A stretch of 64,000 nucleotides of DNA from Microbacterium binotii (GCF_021398715.1 NZ_CP090347.1:1178001-1242000); one strand, 5' to 3'. Numbered from the stretch's first letter, positions 43,042-51,811 are shown. Numbers and translations are program-made. The notes: generated from the sequence alone by a model not told the origin.

Positions 43042-44451
43042 TCACTCCACCTCGGCGACGGCGGTCCGCGGGAGAAGCGGCACGGCGAGTAGGCACACGG
43101 CGACGACCACCAGCAAGGCCACGAGTGTCGTCGACACCGCTCCGACGTCCCCCGCGGGAAGGAGCGTGAGGAAGATGCTCGTGACGAGCGCCGATCCGAT
43201 GCCGTTCGCCACCTGCTGCACGGCGCTGAGCGATCCGCTCGCCGATCCCGCATCCTGCGCGTCGACGTCGCCGAGTGCGGTGTTGAAGATCGAGCTGAAG
43301 CAGATCCCCGCACCGACGCCCATCAACAGGGTCGCCACGGCGAGCTGCCACCACGCCACGCTGGTGCCCGCGATCGTGACGAACAACAGCATGAGGCCGA
43401 TCCCGACGAGCACCGCCACGAGTCCCAGCACCACGAGACGACGGGCGAGCTTGACGATGAGGGCCGCGGCGATGCCGGAGCCGCCCATGATCCCGATCGT
43501 CAGGGGGATGAGGCTGAGCGAGGTCTGGGTCGGGGTGTACCCGAGGCTGAACTGGAAGAACAGCGAGATCACGTACATCAATCCGCTGAAGGCGGCGAAG
43601 ACCAGCAGGCCGACGATGAGCCCCGCCGTGAAGCCACGGTTGGCGAGCAGGCTGCGAGCCAGCAGCGGCTCGCTCGTCCGGGCCTGACGCCAGACGAAGC
43701 CGACGAAGACGACGGCGCCCACTGCGATAGCCGCCAGCGCGAGCATGCTCCATCCCTCGCTCGATCCCTCGATGAGGCCGAACAGGACGGCGAAGAGCGA
43801 GACGACGAGCAGCACGCTTCCCCAGACGTCGATGCGGGTGGCGGGGCGCGCGGGAACATGGGGCAGGTACTTCACGGCCATGACGAGGGCGATCCCGCCC
43901 AGGACGAGGTTGATGAGGAAGACCGGTCGCCACTGCAGCCCGAAGAGGTCCGCGTCGATGAGCAGGCCCCCGAGGATGGGACCCGCCACCGCGAAGACGC
44001 CGAGCATGGGCGCGAAGACGCCGAACGCCTTCTGCAGCATGGGCTTCGGGAAGGTGGCCGTCATGATCGCCATGCCCTGGGGGATGAGGAACGCACCGAA
44101 CAGCCCCTGCCCTACACGCGCGGCGACGAGCACCTCCGGCGTGGGAGCGAGCCCTGCGACAGCGGATGCGGCGATGAATCCGCTCATCCCGACGAGGAAG
44201 GTGCCGCGCTGGCCGAACTTGTCTCCGACCTTCCCGCCGAGGACGAGAAGCGAACCGAGTGCCAGGGCGTAGGCGGCGCCGAGCCACTTGATCAGGCTCG
44301 CATCCGCACCCAGATCGGCCACGATCGATGGCGCCGCGATGTTCGTGATGGTCGAGTCGACGAGATCCATGGCATCCGCCAGGAGAACGACGATGAGCGT
44401 CAACCACACGCCCTTGGTGGTGAGAGTGGTGGTGAGGTCGGTCTGAGACAT
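43042..44451 (-). CDS. MFS drug exporter (DHA2/EmrB-QacA type)
   Basis: The protein has 469 residues and 12-14 transmembrane helices. The N-terminal segment LADAMDLVDSTITNIAAPSI is the DHA2 family motif D1. Motif A-like GGKVGDKFGQRGTFLVG follows helix 2, and motif C-like GGLLIDADLFGLQWRPVFLINL lies in the middle. It exports drugs or other small hydrophobic molecules using the proton gradient. GGAGAACGC precedes the ATG at 44451; a longer start at 44505 would run through the operator and is unlikely. It is divergent from a TetR repressor gene, with a palindrome between them. Confidence 0.9.
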   Translation of the reverse strand: MSQTDLTTTLTTKGVWLTLIVVLLADAMDLVDSTITNIAAPSIVADLGADASLIKWLGAAYALALGSLLVLGGKVGDKFGQRGTFLVGMSGFIAASAVAGLAPTPEVLVAARVGQGLFGAFLIPQGMAIMTATFPKPMLQKAFGVFAPMLGVFAVAGPILGGLLIDADLFGLQWRPVFLINLVLGGIALVMAVKYLPHVPARPATRIDVWGSVLLVVSLFAVLFGLIEGSSEGWSMLALAAIAVGAVVFVGFVWRQARTSEPLLARSLLANRGFTAGLIVGLLVFAAFSGLMYVISLFFQFSLGYTPTQTSLSLIPLTIGIMGGSGIAAALIVKLARRLVVLGLVAVLVGIGLMLLFVTIAGTSVAWWQLAVATLLMGVGAGICFSSIFNTALGDVDAQDAGSASGSLSAVQQVANGIGSALVTSIFLTLLPAGDVGAVSTTLVALLVVVAVCLLAVPLLPRTAVAEVE

Positions 44452-44475
44452 GCGTTCTCCAATCGGGACGAACGC

Positions 44476-44503
44476 GATCGTAACGAACATGTTCGTAACG
44501 ATC
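44476..44503. promoter_or_regulatory. TetR operator palindrome between MFS and tetR
   Basis: GATCGTAACGAACA faces TGTTCGTAACGATC with one mismatch in 14 pairs, giving a 28-bp near-perfect dyad. It overlaps the likely promoter region of both divergent genes, lying just before the TATAGT box of the regulator. This is the natural binding site for the adjacent TetR protein. Confidence 0.75.
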
Positions 44504-44510
44504 AAGTGCG

Positions 44511-44516
44511 TATAGT
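44511..44516 (+). promoter_or_regulatory. Leaderless -10 box of tetR (TATAGT)
   Basis: TATAGT ends 6 nt before the ATG at 44523, so the repressor mRNA should begin at or next to its start codon. Confidence 0.7.
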
Positions 44517-44522
44517 CGAACC

Positions 44523-45203
44523 ATGAGTCGCCCCGAGCCCGTGAGTCGTCGCGCGCGCCCCGCGAAGTCCCCGCTGTCTCGCGCGGCGATCATCGACGCC
44601 GCTGTCGCTGTGGTGCAGAAGGAGGGCGCCGCCAAGCTGACGATGCGCAGGCTCGCCTCGGAGCTCGACACCGGGCCCGCCTCGCTCTACGTCTACGTCA
44701 AGAACACGACGGAACTGAACGCCCTCCTGATCGACCGTTACCTCGCCGAGCTCGACTTGGCATGGAGCGAGAGCGAGCCGTGGCGAGACCGTCTAGAGCG
44801 CGTGCTCGACGACTACGCACGGTTGCTGGCGGGGCAGCCGGGTCTCGCATCTGCGGCGCTCACCACCTGGCCGGACGGCACCCACTACCTCGACCTGCTC
44901 GAACTCCTGATGCGGCTCCTGCGCTCGGCGGGGGTCGACGGTGAGGATGCGGCGCGCGGCGTCGATCTGCTTCTGCAGCACGCCACCGCATCCGCGGCCG
45001 AGTGGGCGGCGCGCGCGAGCGGTGGGCAGGAGCTGTCCGATCTCACCCAGATCCTGGACGCGGCACAGCCGCGCCGCCATCCTGAGCTGCGTGCAGCAGG
45101 AGCGGCGTTGTTCACGGCCGGGAGCCCCGAGGAGCGCAGCCGCTGGGCGACGCGCGCGATCGTGAACGGCATCCTCTCGAGTGCGCGGGGCGAGGGGGCC
45201 TGA
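44523..45203 (+). CDS. TetR-family repressor of the MFS exporter
   Basis: The protein has 226 residues. The N-terminal HTH is LTMRRLASELDTGPASLYVYVKNTTEL, in the usual place (about residues 40-65). The C-terminal ligand domain is of the TetR_C type with a long helix, DLLLQHATASAAEWAARASGG. It most likely represses the divergent MFS exporter through the palindrome at 44476-44503. The inducing ligand cannot be predicted. It begins with a leaderless ATG. The 70-nt gap to the next gene contains that gene's promoter. Confidence 0.9.
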   Translation: MSRPEPVSRRARPAKSPLSRAAIIDAAVAVVQKEGAAKLTMRRLASELDTGPASLYVYVKNTTELNALLIDRYLAELDLAWSESEPWRDRLERVLDDYARLLAGQPGLASAALTTWPDGTHYLDLLELLMRLLRSAGVDGEDAARGVDLLLQHATASAAEWAARASGGQELSDLTQILDAAQPRRHPELRAAGAALFTAGSPEERSRWATRAIVNGILSSARGEGA

Positions 45204-45273
45204 TCTGCGAATCGCACGGCCGCAGGCCGCGGGCGAGCCTTGACATGAACGCGGTGATCCTAGGATGACGCGC

Positions 45274-46350
45274 GTGACCGTCGACACCGCCCCGTTGACC
45301 GCCCGGATCGAGCGTCGAGCGCTCCGCGCCTACCGGCGCTCGCTTCCGTCCACCGTCCGTCCGCGGTTGGCCGGCGTCCTCGCGCGGGTCGTGGTTCTCA
45401 TCGTCTTCCCGCTGGCGCTGCTGGTGACGTGGATGGTGATCATCGACGGGGCGTTCTTCGCCGACGGGGACTGGGCGCTGATCGCGATCCTCTTCCCGCT
45501 CGCGATACCGCCGGTGATCGGCGTCGTACTGCTCGTGCAGGCGATCCGGCGCCGAACGGGAGTGCGTCCGTACCGGCTGAACGGCTTCGCCGAGGCCAAT
45601 GGATTCACTTATGAACCGTACGCGGCGGCCCCGCCCCTGCCGGGGATGATCTTCACACGGCCCGGGCAGTCATCCGCGTTCGTCACCGACACCCTCCGCC
45701 GGCGTGAGGGGTACGCGCTGGAGATCGGCAACCACACGTGCACGACGGGCTCGGGCAGGAGCACGACCACCTATCGATGGGGCTATGCGGCGATGCGCCT
45801 TCCCGTCACATTGCCGCACATCGTGCTCGACGCGCACGGCAACAACGCGATCGGTCGGCCGAGGCTGCCGATCGCCTTCGCGAAGAACCAGCGGTTGTCC
45901 CTCGAGGGCGACTTCGACCGCTTCTTCACCCTCTACTGCCCGGACGGGTACGAGACGGATGCGCTGTATCTCTTCTCACCCGACACGATGGCCGTCTTCG
46001 TCGACGAGGCGGCTCGCCTCGACGTCGAACTCGTCGACGACTACCTGTTCCTCTACTACCCGGGCCAACTCGCGACACTCGATCCGGCGATGTGGGAACG
46101 GCTCCTGGCCACCGTGGACGCCCTCTCGGAGCGGTTGCTGCGGTGGGAACGCTGGCGGGACGATCGCCTACAGCGCTCGAACGACGTCTCGGGCGGGATC
46201 TTCAGGGGGCCGGGAAGCGGCCTCGGCGTTGCGCGGCAGGGACGCCGACTGTCGGTGAAGGAGGACTGGTGGTGGGTCCTTGGCGCTGCAGTAGCCGTCT
46301 TCGGGTTCGCCAATCTCGTCCATGATCTGGTTACCGGGTGGTTCTCCTAG
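45274..46350 (+). CDS. Hypothetical membrane protein
   Basis: The protein has 358 residues. Two transmembrane helices lie near the N-terminus (about 35-60 and 65-90), followed by a large soluble domain. The soluble part has YEPYAAAPPLPGMIF, EIGNHTCTTGSGRSTTTYRWGYAAMRLPV and a segment FFTLYCPDGYETDALYLFSPDTMAVF. It ends with a hydrophobic helix and GWFS. I have seen similar sequences annotated as hypothetical in Microbacterium; no function is known. The GTG at 45274 lies 7 nt after TAGGAT (45261-45266), so the nearer ATG at 45265, inside the box, is not the start. Confidence 0.65.
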   Translation: MTVDTAPLTARIERRALRAYRRSLPSTVRPRLAGVLARVVVLIVFPLALLVTWMVIIDGAFFADGDWALIAILFPLAIPPVIGVVLLVQAIRRRTGVRPYRLNGFAEANGFTYEPYAAAPPLPGMIFTRPGQSSAFVTDTLRRREGYALEIGNHTCTTGSGRSTTTYRWGYAAMRLPVTLPHIVLDAHGNNAIGRPRLPIAFAKNQRLSLEGDFDRFFTLYCPDGYETDALYLFSPDTMAVFVDEAARLDVELVDDYLFLYYPGQLATLDPAMWERLLATVDALSERLLRWERWRDDRLQRSNDVSGGIFRGPGSGLGVARQGRRLSVKEDWWWVLGAAVAVFGFANLVHDLVTGWFS

Positions 46351-46448
46351 GCCGTGAGTCGACCCACCGAATCACACGGCCACGGCACGCGCGCCGCATC
46401 CATCCGCCTGGGATGATGCACACCACAGTCTCCGTCGAAAGGACCCGC

Positions 46449-46910
46449 ATGAGCACGCGCTCCGACCTCTCCTCCGTCCGTCGCGCAGGCGGTTTCGCCG
46501 TCGCCGCCGGCACACTCTTCGCCGCCACGGGCGCCGCGGCGTGGGTCACGGTCACGAGCCAGCTGCGCGCCGAGAAGATCACCGTGCCGGCGAACGCGCC
46601 CGCGCTCGCCGGGGCGCCCGTGCAGGGCCCGGTCAGCGCCTACATCGAGGCGCAGGTCATCAAGGGCAACGCGGAGCGCGGTGCCGGTGGTCGCACCTAC
46701 GCCGACATCAGCGCGGCCCTGCAGAAGGTCGAGAAGGGGAGTCAGGAGGAGACCGACCTGCGCAAGCAGAGTGCCGCCCTGTCCACCGCATCCGCCCTGC
46801 GCACCTCGCTGTTCACGTCCGTGCTGGCCTATGGCGTCTCAGCCTTCGCCGCCGGCATGGGCGCCTTGCTCGTGGTGGTCGGCGGGCAGCTGCGGCGCGC
46901 CGGGCACTGA
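46449..46910 (+). CDS. Two-helix membrane protein
   Basis: The protein has 153 residues. An N-terminal helix (GGFAVAAGTLFAATGAAAW) and a C-terminal helix (SVLAYGVSAFAAGMGALLVVVGG) flank an external domain with LRAEKITVPANAPALAGAPV and IEAQVIKGNAERGAGGRTYADI. Homologues in this genus carry the misleading label aromatic ring-opening dioxygenase LigA; nothing in the sequence supports dioxygenase function. AAAGGA lies before the ATG. It stands alone on its strand. Confidence 0.7.
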   Translation: MSTRSDLSSVRRAGGFAVAAGTLFAATGAAAWVTVTSQLRAEKITVPANAPALAGAPVQGPVSAYIEAQVIKGNAERGAGGRTYADISAALQKVEKGSQEETDLRKQSAALSTASALRTSLFTSVLAYGVSAFAAGMGALLVVVGGQLRRAGH

Positions 46911-47021
46911 GGCGACCGCATTCGCGGCTGGTAAATTCTCCGAGGCGATCACCGCTCTGGCACGTGGTGCCCCGGTTCCCGATCGCCGTCTCGATCCCGC
47001 CTTCCGCGAGAGGACTCCCGC

Positions 47022-47687
47022 ATGACGGACACCCAGATCTTTGAGCCCGACGGCCGCGCCATCCCGTTCGCGGTCGAGGGCGACGGCCCCGGCCTGGTCC
47101 TGCTGCCGGCGCAGGGCCTGAACATCGGCTACCTCGAGGCCCTCGGGCACTCCGTCGCACAGGAGGACTTCCGCGTCGTGCGCATCGGCACGCGTCGCCC
47201 CACGGAAGCGGCCGTCTCGCTGCACGAGCTCGCACAGGATGTCGTCGACGTGCTGGACCACCTCGGCATCGACCACGCGTGGATCGGCGGGCACGCCTTC
47301 GGCGGCACCGTCGCGCGCCTGGTCGCTATCGACCACCACGACCGCGTGAACGGCGTCCTGCTGCTCGGCGTCGAGGGGGCGGCCGGCTCCGACGAGCTCG
47401 ATCTCTCCGCCGCCCCGGAGGAGCTTCGCGACGCCGAGGTCGACGGCCTGCAGCGCGCCGCCCGCGAGGCGCTCGGTGAGCTCCCCGCCCTGGCGGCCGG
47501 TGTTCCCGTGCTCGTGGTGCAGGGCGCGGACGACCGCATCACGCCCCCCTCGAACGGCGAGGACCTGCGCGCCTCGGCACCCGAGCTGGTGAGCGTCGTG
47601 AACGTCGACGGCGGCAAGCATCTCTTCCCGGCGACCCACACCGGTGCCGTGTCGTGGGCGATCGAGGACTACCTCGACTGGGACTGA
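47022..47687 (+). CDS. Alpha/beta hydrolase fold protein lacking nucleophile serine
   Basis: The protein has 221 residues and a recognisable hydrolase fold: GPGLVLLPAQGLNIGYLEALG, then WIGGHAFGGTVARLVA. In this strand-turn-helix the usual G-x-S-x-G is G-H-A-F-G with alanine (A92) at the nucleophile position. The later acid and base (VVQGADDRITPPS and GGKHLFPATH) are present. Loss of the serine suggests either a dead or binding protein, or a different chemistry. GAGAGGA precedes the ATG. A strong terminator hairpin follows the stop codon. Confidence 0.8.
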   Translation: MTDTQIFEPDGRAIPFAVEGDGPGLVLLPAQGLNIGYLEALGHSVAQEDFRVVRIGTRRPTEAAVSLHELAQDVVDVLDHLGIDHAWIGGHAFGGTVARLVAIDHHDRVNGVLLLGVEGAAGSDELDLSAAPEELRDAEVDGLQRAAREALGELPALAAGVPVLVVQGADDRITPPSNGEDLRASAPELVSVVNVDGGKHLFPATHTGAVSWAIEDYLDWD

Positions 47688-47702
47688 GCCCGCATCCTTC
47701 GA

Positions 47703-47739
47703 CGAAGGGCCGGCGCGTCTGCGGACGCCCGGCCCTTCG
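47703..47739 (+). terminator. Hairpin terminator after alpha/beta hydrolase
   Basis: CGAAGGGCCGG (47703-47713) pairs with CCGGCCCTTCG (47729-47739), and a second inner stem GCGTC/GACGC lies within the loop, so the element is a nearly continuous stem of 16 pairs with one bulge. It lies just after the stop codon of the hydrolase gene. Confidence 0.75.
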
Positions 47740-47780
47740 GCGTTCCCGCTTCCTTGCTGCCGAGAGCAGGGTCGTCCCAC

Positions 47781-47853
47781 GCCCGAACTCCTGCAATCCG
47801 TGCGTGTGCGGCGCCGCGGTGGCGGCCGCATTCGGTTCTGCAGGAGTTCGGGC
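47781..47853. repeat. Inverted repeat with 15-bp perfect arms
   Basis: GCCCGAACTCCTGCA (47781-47795) is the exact inverse of TGCAGGAGTTCGGGC (47839-47853), with a 43-nt spacer. It sits in the 224-base gap before the SDR gene and resembles the other inverted repeats of this window in architecture, not in sequence. Confidence 0.8.
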
Positions 47854-47872
47854 GATCCGGCCCTGCAACTAA

Positions 47873-47899
47873 TCGACAGATGTAGCGTAAGTATGTCGA
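47873..47899. promoter_or_regulatory. Candidate TetR operator before SDR gene
   Basis: TCGACA and TGTCGA arms (6 bp, perfect) flank an imperfect centre (9 of 13 pairs over the 27-bp dyad). It lies directly upstream of the AAAGGAG ribosome site of the SDR gene, whose operon ends in a TetR-type gene, so autoregulation is plausible. Confidence 0.5.
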
Positions 47900-47911
47900 A
47901 AGGAGTTCCAC

Positions 47912-48652
47912 ATGGGACGTGTCAGTGGAAAGGTCGCGTTGATCAGCGGAGGCGCTCGAGGCATGGGAGCCTCGCACGCGCGGCTGCTCGTGCAGGAAGG
48001 CGCGCAGGTGGTCATCGGTGATCTGCTGGATGCGGAAGGCGAGGCTCTGGTCGCAGAACTCGGCGATGGGGCACGCTACGTGCATCTGGACGTCACGAAG
48101 TATGAGGACTGGGAGGCCGCCGTCGCCCTCGCCGAGAGCGCGTTCGGTCGTCTCGACATCGTCGTCAACAATGCGGGCATCGCGACCTTCGGATCCATCG
48201 AGACCTACGAGCTCGCGCAGTGGGATCAGATCATCGCGATCAACCTCACCGGTGTGTTCTACGGCATCAAGGCGGCGATCGAGGCGCTCAAGCGCAGCGG
48301 CGCCGGCTCGATCATCAACGTGTCGTCGACGGCCGGGCTCCAGGGATACGAGGCGTTGCCCGGCTACAACGCGGCGAAGTTCGGCGTGCGCGGCCTCACG
48401 AAGAACGCGGCGCTCGATCTCGGTCGCTACAACATCCGGGTGAACTCCATCCACCCCGGTGTCATCCGCACGCCGATGACCGACGGTCTCGACACGGCGC
48501 AGAACCATGTCGCACTGCACCGCGTCGGCGAGCCCATCGAGCTGTCGAACCTCGTGCTGTTCCTGGCGAGCGACGAGTCGAGCTTCTCGACCGGCGCCGA
48601 GTTCGTCGCCGACGGTGGGGAGACCGCGGGGCTGGCACACTACGAGGCGTGA
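47912..48652 (+). CDS. Short-chain dehydrogenase/reductase
   Basis: The protein has 246 residues and is a classical SDR. The cofactor site is ALISGGARGMGASHARLL (TGxxxGxG type), with NNAGIATFG after it. The catalytic serine lies in INVSSTAG and YxxxK in GYNAAK. D37-like acidic residues after the second strand (IGDLLDAEG) favour NAD(H). It resembles 3-alpha/20-beta-hydroxysteroid dehydrogenases, a common annotation for this group; the substrate is unknown. AAAGGAG precedes the ATG. It overlaps a TetR-type gene by 4 nt, so regulator and enzyme are co-translated. Confidence 0.9.
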   Translation: MGRVSGKVALISGGARGMGASHARLLVQEGAQVVIGDLLDAEGEALVAELGDGARYVHLDVTKYEDWEAAVALAESAFGRLDIVVNNAGIATFGSIETYELAQWDQIIAINLTGVFYGIKAAIEALKRSGAGSIINVSSTAGLQGYEALPGYNAAKFGVRGLTKNAALDLGRYNIRVNSIHPGVIRTPMTDGLDTAQNHVALHRVGEPIELSNLVLFLASDESSFSTGAEFVADGGETAGLAHYEA

Positions 48653-49233
48653 CGATCGATCCTCGGCAAGCCCGCACCAGCGCCGCTCTGCGTGCGGCGC
48701 TGGTGCGCTTGCTCGCACACCGGCCTCTCGACACGATCTCGGTCTCCGAGCTCTGCCGTGAGGCCGGCGTGCATCGCACCACGTTCTACAAGCACGCCAA
48801 AGACGTCGACCGTTTCGCCGTCGTGACCTTCAGTGCGGACCTCGACGCGCTTGCCGCCGTGAGCCCGGAGAGCGACGATCCCATCGAGACGGCGGGGGAG
48901 TACCTGGTGGCCATGCGCAGCCTGCTGGAGATGCTGGCGGAACAGCGTCCCGTCTACCGGGCTCTGTTCGCCTCATCGGCCCGCGGTGCATTCCGCGCGG
49001 CGATCGGCGCGCGGCTGGTCTACCGGGTGCATCTCGCTCTCGAGCACTTCGCCGTATCCGGTGTCGTGGGAGCGCCGCGCATCGCGCGCGACCAGGACGA
49101 GGCCGCGGCCTTCATCGCCGGCGCCCTCGTGGGCATCCTCGACGTCTGGACGCAGGAAGACGACACGGATGCGGACGCCGCCGCGTCCCGCGTGCTGCGT
49201 CTGATGCCCGGATGGTGGCCCGTCCGCGCGTGA
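48649..49233 (+). CDS. TetR/AcrR-family regulator
   Basis: The protein has 194 residues. The HTH is ISVSELCREAGVHRTTFYKHAKDVDRF (about residues 28-55), typical of TetR proteins. A C-terminal ligand domain follows. Its GTG overlaps the stop of the SDR gene (GTGA). It probably represses its own operon through the dyad at 47873-47899. The likely inducer is the SDR substrate or a related compound; this is inference. Confidence 0.88.
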   Translation: MTIDPRQARTSAALRAALVRLLAHRPLDTISVSELCREAGVHRTTFYKHAKDVDRFAVVTFSADLDALAAVSPESDDPIETAGEYLVAMRSLLEMLAEQRPVYRALFASSARGAFRAAIGARLVYRVHLALEHFAVSGVVGAPRIARDQDEAAAFIAGALVGILDVWTQEDDTDADAAASRVLRLMPGWWPVRA

Positions 49234-49294
49234 CCCCGGCCGTCGCGCCAGGCAACAACCCCGTGCGCGCCGGACCCCGCGGCAGAATGGGCGC

Positions 49295-50143
49295 ATGGTC
49301 GCCGCATCCGGGAGCTCCGTCGACGAGGTCGCCGTGGCGCTGTACCGCCTACCGCCCGATGCGTTCACCGCCGCCCGTGACGAGCAGGCGGCGAGAGCGG
49401 ATGCGGCCGACGCCGCGCGGATCAAGGCCCTGCGCAAGCCCGTCGTCGCTGCGTGGGCCGTGAACCTCCTCGTCGCCGACGGGCAGCTGGCCGAGGCGGT
49501 CGAACTCGCCGCCGCGCTCCGCGAGGCGCAGGACGATCTGGATGCGGGCGAGCTCCGCCGGCTCGGCACCCAGCGCCAGCAGCTCGTCTCCTCTCTGGCG
49601 AAGCGTGCCGCGGCCCTCGCCGCGGAGGCGGGGCACCCGCTCGCCGACTCCGCCCGCGAGGCGGTCGCCCAGACGATCAACGCGGCCGTCATGGACGAGC
49701 GCGCCGCCGCGGCCGTCCTCACCGGGCGCCTCCGCAAGCCGCTGGACGCCGGGGCGCTCGACGCCCTCGCCGCGGCGGAGGTCGTCGCGGGCTCCCCGCC
49801 CGGCGAGACGGCCGCGCGCCCCGCATCCGATCCGGACGAGCTCGCCGTGCGCCGTGCGCGCAAGGCCGCGGAACGCGCCGCGCGGGATGCGGAGCGCACC
49901 GCGACGGCCGCGGAACGGGAGCGGGTCGCCGCCGAGGCCGCCGAGCGTAAGGCGCGGGAGCACGCCGACCTGGCGCGCGAGCGGGTCGCCGAGGTTCGCG
50001 CGCAGCTCGAGCGGCTCGTGTCGGACGAGGAGGCAGCGAGTAAGGAGCTCGCCCGTCGCGAGGAACGGCTGCGAGAGGCCGCATCCGCATCGAAGGCCGC
50101 CGCGACAGAGGCGGAGCGCGCCCGCGACGCGGTGCCGGACTGA
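49295..50143 (+). CDS. Hypothetical Ala/Arg/Glu-rich coiled-coil protein
   Basis: The protein has 282 residues and about a quarter or more alanine. It begins with VDEVAVALYRLPPDAFTAARDEQAARA and RIKALRKPVVAAWAVNLLV, a domain recurring in actinobacterial hypothetical proteins. The C-terminal half is one long predicted coiled coil (from about residue 180 to 278), with repeating Ala-Arg-Glu. No enzyme motif is seen. CAGAAT (49283-49288) ends 6 nt before the ATG, suggesting leaderless mRNA. It lies 27 nt before the ABC-F gene on the same strand, so the two may be co-transcribed. Confidence 0.6.
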   Translation: MVAASGSSVDEVAVALYRLPPDAFTAARDEQAARADAADAARIKALRKPVVAAWAVNLLVADGQLAEAVELAAALREAQDDLDAGELRRLGTQRQQLVSSLAKRAAALAAEAGHPLADSAREAVAQTINAAVMDERAAAAVLTGRLRKPLDAGALDALAAAEVVAGSPPGETAARPASDPDELAVRRARKAAERAARDAERTATAAERERVAAEAAERKAREHADLARERVAEVRAQLERLVSDEEAASKELARREERLREAASASKAAATEAERARDAVPD

Positions 50144-50170
50144 CCCACGTCCGCCTGCGAGAATCAAGGG

Positions 50171-51811
50171 ATGACCGCAACGCTCGTCGCCCATCACCTC
50201 GCCGGCGGCTACGGCCATCGCACCCTGTTCGAGGGCGTCGAACTGACGGTCGCGCCGGGTGACGTCATCGGCGTGGTCGGCGCGAACGGCGCCGGCAAGT
50301 CCACGCTGCTGCGGCTGCTGGCCGGCGTCGATCAGCCGCAGGGCGGCAGCGTCTCGCTCGCACCAGCCGACGCCTTCGTCGGCTGGCTGCCGCAGGAGCA
50401 CGAGCGCGTGGCCGGCGAGACCGTGGCGGCGTACATCGCGCGCCGCACGGGCTGCGCCCAGGCGACGGAGCAGATGGATGCGGCCGCCGCCGCGCTTGCC
50501 GACCCGAATGCCGTCGGAGCGGACGACGCGTACGCCACGGCCCTCGAGCGTTGGCTCGCGAGCGGCGCGGCCGACCTCGAGGAGCGCGTACCGGCGGTGC
50601 TCGCGGACCTCGGGCTCCAGCTCGACGCCGACGCGCTCATGACGTCGCTCTCGGGCGGCCAGGCGGCGCGCGTCGGTCTCGCGGCTCTCCTGCTCAGCCG
50701 ATTCGACATCGTGCTGCTGGACGAGCCGACCAACGATCTCGACCTGGACGGCCTCGAACGGCTCGAGACGTTCGTGCGAGGGCTGCGTGGCGGCGTGGTG
50801 CTCGTCAGCCACGACCGAGAGTTCCTCGCGCGCTGCGTGACCCGGGTGCTCGAGCTCGATCTCGCGCAGAACACAAACCGGCTCTACGGGGGCGGTTACG
50901 ACGCCTACCTCGAGGAACGGGCGACGGTACGTCGGCATGCGCGCGAGAAGTACGACGAGTTCGCCGACAAGAAGGCGGACCTCGTCGCGCGTGCCCGCAC
51001 GCAGCGGGAGTGGTCCAGCCAGGGCGTGCGCAATGCCATGAAGAAGGCGCCCGACAACGACAAGATCAAGCGCAAGGCGTCGATGGAGTCGAGCGAGAAG
51101 CAGGCGCAGAAGGTGCGCCAGATGGAGAGCCGCATCGCCCGGCTGGAGGAGGTCGAGGAGCCACGCAAGGAGTGGCAGCTCGAGTTCACGATCGGTTCGG
51201 CGCCGCGCTCCAGCACGGTCGTCGCGACTCTCTCGGACGCGGAGTTCCACCAGGGGGACTTCGTTCTCGGTCCGATCTCGCTCCAGGTCAATGCGGGTGA
51301 GCGCATCGGCATCACCGGACCCAACGGCGCCGGCAAGTCGACGCTCCTGCGAGGGCTGCTCGGTCGTCAGACGCCGGATGCGGGGCGCGCCGCCCTCGGC
51401 GCCAACGTGCAGATCGGCGAGATCGATCAGGCCCGGGCGCTCCTGTCCGGCGCCCGACCGCTCGCGGAGGCCTTCGGCGACCTGGTGCCGGAGATGGCCG
51501 CCGCCGAGGTGCGCACGCTGCTCGCGAAGTTCGGGCTGAAGGCAGACCACGTCACGCGGGCGGTGGACGAGCTCTCGCCGGGGGAGCGCACGCGCGCCGG
51601 AATGGCGCTGCTGCAGGCGCGGGGCGTGAACCTGCTCGTGCTCGACGAGCCGACGAACCATCTCGATCTGCCCGCGATCGAGCAGCTCGAGCAGGCGCTG
51701 GAGTCCTACGAGGGGACACTCCTGCTCGTGACGCACGACCGCCGCATGCTCGCGGCCGTCGACACCGACCGCAACTGGCGTGTCGAGGCCGGGAAGCTCA
51801 CCGAGCTGTAG
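50171..51811 (+). CDS. ABC-F family ATPase
   Basis: The protein has 546 residues. Two ABC domains are joined by a charged linker with no membrane segments, the mark of ABC-F translation factors. First domain: Walker A GANGAGKST, signature LSGGQAARVG, Walker B IVLLDEPTNDLDL. Linker: lysine-rich with KKAPDNDKIKRKASME. Second domain: Walker A GPNGAGKST, signature LSPGERTRAG, Walker B LVLDEPTNHLDL. ABC-F proteins act on the ribosome; some confer resistance to ribosome-targeting drugs, but the sequence does not indicate a specific antibiotic. The last 14 nt overlap the convergent RibD-like gene. Confidence 0.93.
   Translation: MTATLVAHHLAGGYGHRTLFEGVELTVAPGDVIGVVGANGAGKSTLLRLLAGVDQPQGGSVSLAPADAFVGWLPQEHERVAGETVAAYIARRTGCAQATEQMDAAAAALADPNAVGADDAYATALERWLASGAADLEERVPAVLADLGLQLDADALMTSLSGGQAARVGLAALLLSRFDIVLLDEPTNDLDLDGLERLETFVRGLRGGVVLVSHDREFLARCVTRVLELDLAQNTNRLYGGGYDAYLEERATVRRHAREKYDEFADKKADLVARARTQREWSSQGVRNAMKKAPDNDKIKRKASMESSEKQAQKVRQMESRIARLEEVEEPRKEWQLEFTIGSAPRSSTVVATLSDAEFHQGDFVLGPISLQVNAGERIGITGPNGAGKSTLLRGLLGRQTPDAGRAALGANVQIGEIDQARALLSGARPLAEAFGDLVPEMAAAEVRTLLAKFGLKADHVTRAVDELSPGERTRAGMALLQARGVNLLVLDEPTNHLDLPAIEQLEQALESYEGTLLLVTHDRRMLAAVDTDRNWRVEAGKLTEL

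Noticed and set aside
46449..46910. Aromatic ring-opening dioxygenase LigA
   Set aside because: This common label for such proteins is not supported: the sequence is two membrane helices around a small external domain with no dioxygenase motif.
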